A stretch of 8,530 bases of DNA, taken from a bacterium. GTDB lineage: Bacteria; Patescibacteriota; Microgenomatia; Levybacterales; UBA12049. Below, in pieces: positions 5,481 through 8,530 of this stretch. The position numbers and the translations under genes are program-made. The notes beneath the pieces are model-generated. The model had not been told where the DNA came from and ran no database searches. It saw only the letters and a program-made list of their open reading frames with translations. Location: contig JAJZOC010000061.1 in assembly GCA_021852095.1 (NCBI GenBank), positions 1-8,530 on the forward strand, given 5' to 3'. Each line of letters begins with the position of its first letter. Positions within the stretch are counted from its first letter, which is position 1.

Positions 5481-6073
5481 GGCATTGAATGGGAGCTAAT
5501 ATAATTACAGTCAACATTACCCAGAACTACACATGCTGTCTTACCTGCAACAAAACCACTCGGTAAACATCCACTCATCATATTTGTTAATGGACAACTC
5601 GGTGTTAAAGTTGAAAGAGTAGCGTATACGACTGCCCATTGTGGATTTGACGAAGAAGAATCTGTTTCGTAAGGATATGACAGCTTGGTATCCGGATCAA
5701 CAGGCATTTTTTCCATATAAACCGTAGTGCCATTACCATTCCATGTGCCTGTTGGCAACGGAGGCGTCGGATAGGCATTGTGATCGTTATAATACATGTC
5801 CAAAGCGTTTCTTATTTGTTCAAGATCGCTAAGCCTTTGCGCGTCTTTTGCTCTATTTAATTGTTTCGCGGGATCAAACACGGCTATAGCAACCACAGTT
5901 AGCAAACCGAGAATAACAAGAATAACCAACAATTCTACTAATGTAAAACCAGCAGTTGATTTATGTAACCTGTTATACCGATCTTTTCTCCCAAAAAAAG
6001 AGCCGCAAGCGTTCCAAAAACCAAAAACGGACCAAAAGGAATTGTTCCTCCTCGAAATTTCTTTTTTCTCCAT
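5477..6073 (-). CDS. GspG-like prepilin (first of three), leader encoded inside pilD
   Basis: The 198-residue product has an unusually long leader of 42 residues to Gly42, then FTLVELLVILVILGLL with Glu47 at mature position 5. RAKDAQRLSDLEQIRNALDMYYNDHNAYP and a MPVDPDTKLSYPYE block follow, the GspG-type core. The C-terminal part has four cysteines (PSC, SGC, TAC, DCNY). I looked for a later start because the first 136 bases overlap pilD, but between the ATG at 6073 and Gly42 there is no in-frame ATG, GTG, TTG or CTG. The overlap therefore seems real unless a rarer start such as ATT is used. The leader carries many Arg/Lys and aromatic residues and one cysteine. The ending SSHSMP runs into the ATGA of the next prepilin. 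Confidence 0.82.
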   Translation of the reverse strand: MEKKEISRRNNSFWSVFGFWNACGSFFGRKDRYNRLHKSTAGFTLVELLVILVILGLLTVVAIAVFDPAKQLNRAKDAQRLSDLEQIRNALDMYYNDHNAYPTPPLPTGTWNGNGTTVYMEKMPVDPDTKLSYPYETDSSSSNPQWAVVYATLSTLTPSCPLTNMMSGCLPSGFVAGKTACVVLGNVDCNYISSHSMP

Positions 6074-6819
6074 ATAACCAGTATGAGAGATATAATTGCT
6101 CCTGTCAAGAAAGCTATGTAAAAGGCGGTAATAATTTTGGGAAAACCTAAAAAAAGTCCCATTAAAAAAGCAAATTTAACATCCCCAAATCCCATGCCGC
6201 GTCCGCGGGTGATTAAATAGAGAAGCAGAAAAAACAAAAAACTCCCAAAAGCAGAAAGTAAATAGTTTATAAGTCCCACCTCGAAGGTGGCAGGATGAAC
6301 GAAGTGAAGCCATGACTCCTTCGAGGTGAACGATATGAAAAGGAAAGAAACAACAACCGCAGGGTAGATTATTTTATCCGGAATAATTCCATATTTTAAA
6401 TCAGTAAAAAAAATAACAATCAAAGAAGAAATTATGAGAAGCTGGAAGATAAACGATAAATAATTGTCATACTGAACTTGATTCAGCATCTCGAGAGCCT
6501 GAAGTCGAGATCCTGAAATAAATTCAGGATGACACAACAAAGAAACTAAAAATAGAATTCCTGTAGTCAATTCAACTGCCGGATATTGGATTGAAATTTT
6601 GGCATGGCAAAATCTGCATTTTCCTTTTAAGAAAAGGTATGAAAAAACTGGGAACATATCGTACCACAAAAGTTTTTTTTTGCATGAATCACAGTAAGAC
6701 CTTCCCGCAATAATAGATTCATTTTGCTGAAGCCTGTCTATGACAACATTCAAAAACGACCCGACGCAAAGACCAAAAATAAAAACAAAAAATAAAAACA
6801 TGAAAAACTCTATTCCCAT
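5938..6819 (-). CDS. pilD: PilD prepilin peptidase / N-methyltransferase
   Basis: This 293-residue polytopic membrane protein cleaves prepilin leaders after Gly and methylates the new N-terminus. Visible signatures: the first helix with GSFLNVVIDRL (20-30); the zinc-type cysteine pairs C43xxC46 and C68xxC71 framing the cytoplasmic domain; the first catalytic aspartate D140 in FTDLKYGIIPD; and the second, D213, in GMGFGDVK (the GxGD motif). About seven further helices and the PFGPFL C-terminal motif complete the family pattern. Two stretches (about 96-119 and 164-181) do not look like PilD and are encoded by palindromic DNA elements (separate entries). Without them the length would be about 250 residues. 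The start overlaps the upstream small gene by 10 bases, and the 3' end contains the leader of the next prepilin in another frame. Confidence 0.95.
   Translation of the reverse strand: MGIEFFMFLFFVFIFGLCVGSFLNVVIDRLQQNESIIAGRSYCDSCKKKLLWYDMFPVFSYLFLKGKCRFCHAKISIQYPAVELTTGILFLVSLLCHPEFISGSRLQALEMLNQVQYDNYLSFIFQLLIISSLIVIFFTDLKYGIIPDKIIYPAVVVSFLFISFTSKESWLHFVHPATFEVGLINYLLSAFGSFLFFLLLYLITRGRGMGFGDVKFAFLMGLFLGFPKIITAFYIAFLTGAIISLILVIWRKKKFRGGTIPFGPFLVFGTLAALFLGEKIGITGYINQLLVLH
6277..6328 (-). repeat. Palindromic element B within pilD
   Basis: There is a perfect 11-base inverted repeat, cacctcgaagg (6277-6287) and ccttcgaggtg (6318-6328), with a 30-base loop. The left arm also folds on itself (ccacct, cga, aggtgg at 6276-6290). 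The element is richer in G and C than its surroundings. It is translated in frame as about residues 164-181 of PilD (TSKESWLHFVHPATFEV), charged and aromatic text between two membrane helices. It resembles a REP-type intergenic element that landed in the gene; that reading is inference. Confidence 0.65.
6465..6534 (-). repeat. Palindromic element A within pilD (REP/RPE-like)
   Basis: The element is an inverted repeat with 30-base arms, 6465-6494 and 6505-6534, matching at 25 of 30 positions around a 10-base loop. Each arm starts with tgtcat on its outer end and ends in atctcga at the loop. Translated in frame it gives residues 96-119 of PilD, with CHPEFISGS and MLNQVQYD at its two ends. From memory, very similar text (CHPEFISGSxEMLKQVQHD) recurs in unrelated proteins of many bacteria where a dispersed palindromic repeat is read through; I could not check this. 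It lies between a membrane helix and the catalytic D140 helix. Confidence 0.8.
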
Positions 6820-7010
6820 AGAAACAGTTGGAATAATTTTCGCCTTTCAGGTTCTAAATTAAGTTGTTTCCAATATTTCTTAACTTCGGATAATTTTATT
6901 CTTATCCTGTCCGAAAGATATAAACCATAATTTATCTGCAGTTCCAAAATAATTATTCTGATTTTATCGATTTTTCGGAGTGTTTTCCTGTTGTAATCCC
7001 AAAGATACAT
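6810..7010 (-). CDS. Small conserved-looking protein of unknown function (66 aa)
   Basis: I do not recognise this gene with certainty. The 66-residue product is very basic, has no signal peptide or membrane helix, and looks like two or three helices: LWDYNRKTLRKIDKIRIIILELQINYG, a short polar turn, then LSEVKKYWKQLNLEPERRKLFQLFLW. The arrangement (aromatic-Asp start, a helix ending in NYG, then a W-containing helix) recalls small DUF6922-like proteins with a WDxxxxxL start, some linked to nucleic-acid binding or antitoxin roles; this is a weak, unchecked impression. It is probably real. Its ATG follows a 57-base gap with a TATAAT box, and its stop overlaps the pilD start by 10 bases, so pilD translation is probably coupled to it. 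Possible jobs are regulator of the pilus operon or RNA-binding protein. Confidence 0.65.
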   Translation of the reverse strand: MYLWDYNRKTLRKIDKIRIIILELQINYGLYLSDRIRIKLSEVKKYWKQLNLEPERRKLFQLFLWE

Positions 7011-7016
7011 AAACTT

Positions 7017-7022
7017 ATTATA
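7017..7022 (-). promoter_or_regulatory. Possible -10 box ahead of the small gene and pilD
   Basis: Read on the minus strand, TATAAT sits six bases before the ATG at 7010. No good TTGACA match lies 15-19 bases further upstream (the hexamer at 17 is AGTCTG), and there is no TG extension. If active, it would give an mRNA starting at or next to the ATG. In DNA this AT-rich a chance match is likely, hence low confidence. The rest of the 57-base gap (7011-7067) shows no convincing terminator for the major-pilin transcript. Confidence 0.3.
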
Positions 7023-7067
7023 TACTTTCTTTATCTTAACAGACTTTAGATAATCTTTTAGAAGCGA

Positions 7068-7793
7068 TTAAGGAAGACATGAGTAGTCATTTGCAGGAGT
7101 TGTACTATCACACGCATCAACAGGAAAATCTACAGGAGTAGTAGCACCACATCTTTGTTCCGCCGCTGCCAAAAATTGCTGGGATTGAGGTTTAAAACAT
7201 ACATATGTACTGTCTCCAGTTTGACCTCTATTCCATACATATAACGTGTTATAGCCCACTGCAGTTATTCTAGTAACAAAAGCTGGCAAAATCTCCTGTC
7301 TTGATGTAGTCTGCGCATTACTCAATACATCTAAGACATTATTGCCTGCCGCCCAAGCACTACCACTATAGGCTACATAATTCACATTATCCATTGTCCA
7401 ACCATTTGTTTGGTTTGTACCTGTACCTGGATTATTTTTCACCCCTACTGCTGTCCAATGCGTACAACTTCCCGCTGCACCACCTATTCCATCGGTGCAT
7501 GTACTACCTGTCTCCAGAGTAGAATTGCTAGGACTATTAGCAGGAACCTGCCATGGATAATACCCCTGAGCTGCTTGGTATCTTTGAACTGCCTCTACCA
7601 ATTGTTCTGCATCGGATTGAGTACCTGTATCTCTTCCTCTATTTATTTGCTCTATTGGGTTTATTGCCGAGAGGACTGCTGTGGCAAGAATACCTAGAAT
7701 TGCGATAACTATAAGAAGTTCAACTAATGTAAAACCTTTAGGAGACCTGAATTTTTTGCTGTTTTTAATAACTTCTTTAAAACTTATTTTCAT
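7068..7793 (-). CDS. Major-type prepilin (PilA-like)
   Basis: The 241-residue protein has a 20-residue, Lys-rich leader (MKISFKEVIKNSKKFRSPKG), cleavage G20|FTLVELLIVIAILGILA and Glu25 at mature position 5. The spine continues through SAINPIEQINRGRDTGTQSDAEQLVEAVQRYQAAQGYYPW, a typical major pilin N-terminal helix. The globular domain is larger than in the three GspG-like genes and has six cysteines (99, 110, 199, 215, 228, 239) plus the block STYVCFKPQSQQF. It stands alone, with gaps on both sides and the best promoter in the window directly upstream. High, separate expression fits the main fibre subunit; that role is inferred from size, position and promoter. No Shine-Dalgarno site precedes its ATG. 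It ends in SCLP. Confidence 0.85.
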   Translation of the reverse strand: MKISFKEVIKNSKKFRSPKGFTLVELLIVIAILGILATAVLSAINPIEQINRGRDTGTQSDAEQLVEAVQRYQAAQGYYPWQVPANSPSNSTLETGSTCTDGIGGAAGSCTHWTAVGVKNNPGTGTNQTNGWTMDNVNYVAYSGSAWAAGNNVLDVLSNAQTTSRQEILPAFVTRITAVGYNTLYVWNRGQTGDSTYVCFKPQSQQFLAAAEQRCGATTPVDFPVDACDSTTPANDYSCLP

Positions 7794-7814
7794 TTTAAGA
7801 TTTTATCTAGAAAT

Positions 7815-7844
7815 AGCATACTCATATTATTTTTAACTTGTCAA
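7815..7844 (-). promoter_or_regulatory. Putative sigma70-type promoter of the major pilin gene
   Basis: On the minus strand a perfect TTGACA (7839-7844) is followed after 18 bases by TATGCT (7815-7820), four of six matches to TATAAT. The gap between pilC and the pilin is 76 bases, the largest in the window. A start about 7 bases past the -10 would leave an untranslated leader of under about 20 bases with no Shine-Dalgarno motif. This would allow the pilin to be expressed more strongly than pilC. Confidence 0.6.
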
Positions 7845-7869
7845 GTATTAATTTACTATGGGATACATT

Positions 7870-8530
7870 TTAGTGAATAGCCGACATAATACTATAAATA
7901 GGCGTTATTATGGAAATGATTAAAAAAGCAACACCTGCTCCTAAAATAACTAAAATAATGGGTTCCATAGCAGTGGTAAGGGTTTTTACTCTTTCGTCAA
8001 CCTCCCGTTCAAAATATTCCGACACTTTTAAAAGCGATTCGTCCAGTTTACCTGTTTGTTCGCCTATTTTTGCCATCTGTACAAGAATGGGCGGAAAAAG
8101 GGGATAAGCGCTCATTGCTTCTCCTACGCTAACGCCTTTTTCAACTCTTCTTGATACATTGATTATAGCGTTTTTGTAATGAATATTACCCGCAATCGCC
8201 GATGTCTGATTAAGAGCATCGACAATCAAAGTTCCGCTGCCTACCAAAAGCCCAAATGTTCTCGAAAACTCTGTAAGTATGGAGTCTTTTGTAAGAACCC
8301 CGAAAACGGGAAGTTTTAAAAGTAAATTGTCTACTATATATAATCCTGCTTGTGTTGCTCTCCATCTTTTATAGGCAAATACAGAAAGCCCTGCCATTCC
8401 AAAAACAAGCGGCCAAAAATTTATCATAAACGTAGAAATACCAACCACAATTTGAGTAGACATGGGCAGAGAAACATTTAGATCTTTATACAATATAGAA
8501 AGTTGGGGAATAACAAAAAGCATCATTATA
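7870..8530 (-). CDS. pilC: PilC inner-membrane platform protein, C-terminal part (cut by window edge)
   Basis: The frame stays open through the right edge: before the first Met at 8526 an Ile codon is visible, so that Met is internal and about 220 residues of PilC are seen. Numbering from that Met, MMLFVIPQLSILYKDLNVSLP is the end of the first GspF domain with its conserved VIPxxxxxY...LP. A membrane region follows (about 25-50), then the second GspF domain with FSRTFGLLVGSGTLIVDAL (about 87-105) and the signature KIGEQTGKLDESL (about 153-165). EREVDERVKTLTTAMEPIILVILG leads into the last membrane helix (about 188-213). PilC/GspF is the polytopic core on which pilins are added by the cytoplasmic motor. 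The stop is followed by a 76-base gap, so the preceding part of the operon (probably pilB, pilT, pilC) may end here. Confidence 0.95.
   Translation of the reverse strand, partial: IMMLFVIPQLSILYKDLNVSLPMSTQIVVGISTFMINFWPLVFGMAGLSVFAYKRWRATQAGLYIVDNLLLKLPVFGVLTKDSILTEFSRTFGLLVGSGTLIVDALNQTSAIAGNIHYKNAIINVSRRVEKGVSVGEAMSAYPLFPPILVQMAKIGEQTGKLDESLLKVSEYFEREVDERVKTLTTAMEPIILVILGAGVAFLIISIITPIYSIMSAIH

Noticed and set aside
6014..6027. Doubled ccaaaaa heptamer in the pilD 3' end as another leader repeat array
   Set aside because: There are only two units, and they encode part of the conserved PilD C-terminus. Chance is a sufficient explanation.
7011..7067. Terminator after the major pilin gene
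   Set aside because: The similar strings TCTAAAAG and TCTAAAG are direct, not inverted, repeats. No stable stem followed by a T-run is visible.
8524..8526. ATG at 8526 as the start of pilC
   Set aside because: The frame stays open to the window edge, and the sequence begins mid-domain (MMLFVIPQL is internal in GspF-family proteins), so the gene is truncated by the window.

Overview
The window is one continuous type IV pilus (T4P) assembly locus, entirely on the minus strand and cut at both edges. In transcription order it runs: pilC (3' part), a major pilin, a 66-residue unknown protein, the prepilin peptidase pilD, three GspG-like prepilins in a row, a GspH/FimT-like, a PilV-like, a PilW/PulJ-like and a PilX-like minor pilin, then pilM, pilN and the first 45 codons of a pilO-like gene that runs off the left edge. 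I see no RNA gene, IS element or CRISPR array.

Organism: the DNA is AT-rich. Genes are packed with 4-bp ATGA overlaps or gaps of a few bases, and classical Shine-Dalgarno sites are nearly absent. The eight prepilins are divergent, the GspG-like ones carrying (R/K)xSDLxQIxxAL helices. Together this resembles Candidate Phyla Radiation (Patescibacteria) genomes, perhaps Microgenomates. That is an inference from style and gene order; there is no taxonomic marker here. TGA is used repeatedly as a stop, so the TGA=Gly code of Gracilibacteria/Absconditabacteria is excluded.

How the genes work together: PilD cleaves and N-methylates the prepilins in the membrane. PilC is the inner-membrane platform on which pilins polymerise. 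PilM (cytoplasmic, actin-like), PilN and PilO form the alignment subcomplex. The major pilin probably builds the fibre, and the GspH/PilV/PilW/PilX set would form the priming tip. The motor ATPases (PilB, PilT) are not here and probably lie upstream of pilC. No secretin is present, as expected if the host lacks a typical outer membrane.

Less ordinary features: (1) pilD carries two separate palindromic DNA elements, both read in frame, in regions between membrane helices. (2) The whole leader peptide of the next prepilin is encoded in another frame inside the 3' end of pilD, the gene for the enzyme expected to cleave it. (3) Short tandem repeats with a 7- or 8-bp period sit in the leader codons or the ribosome-binding region of three successive minor-pilin genes. 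Copy-number change there could switch reading frame or initiation. (4) Two intergenic gaps each carry a perfect TTGACA box placed so that transcripts would start at or just before the ATG. (5) A small unknown gene lies between the major pilin and pilD.
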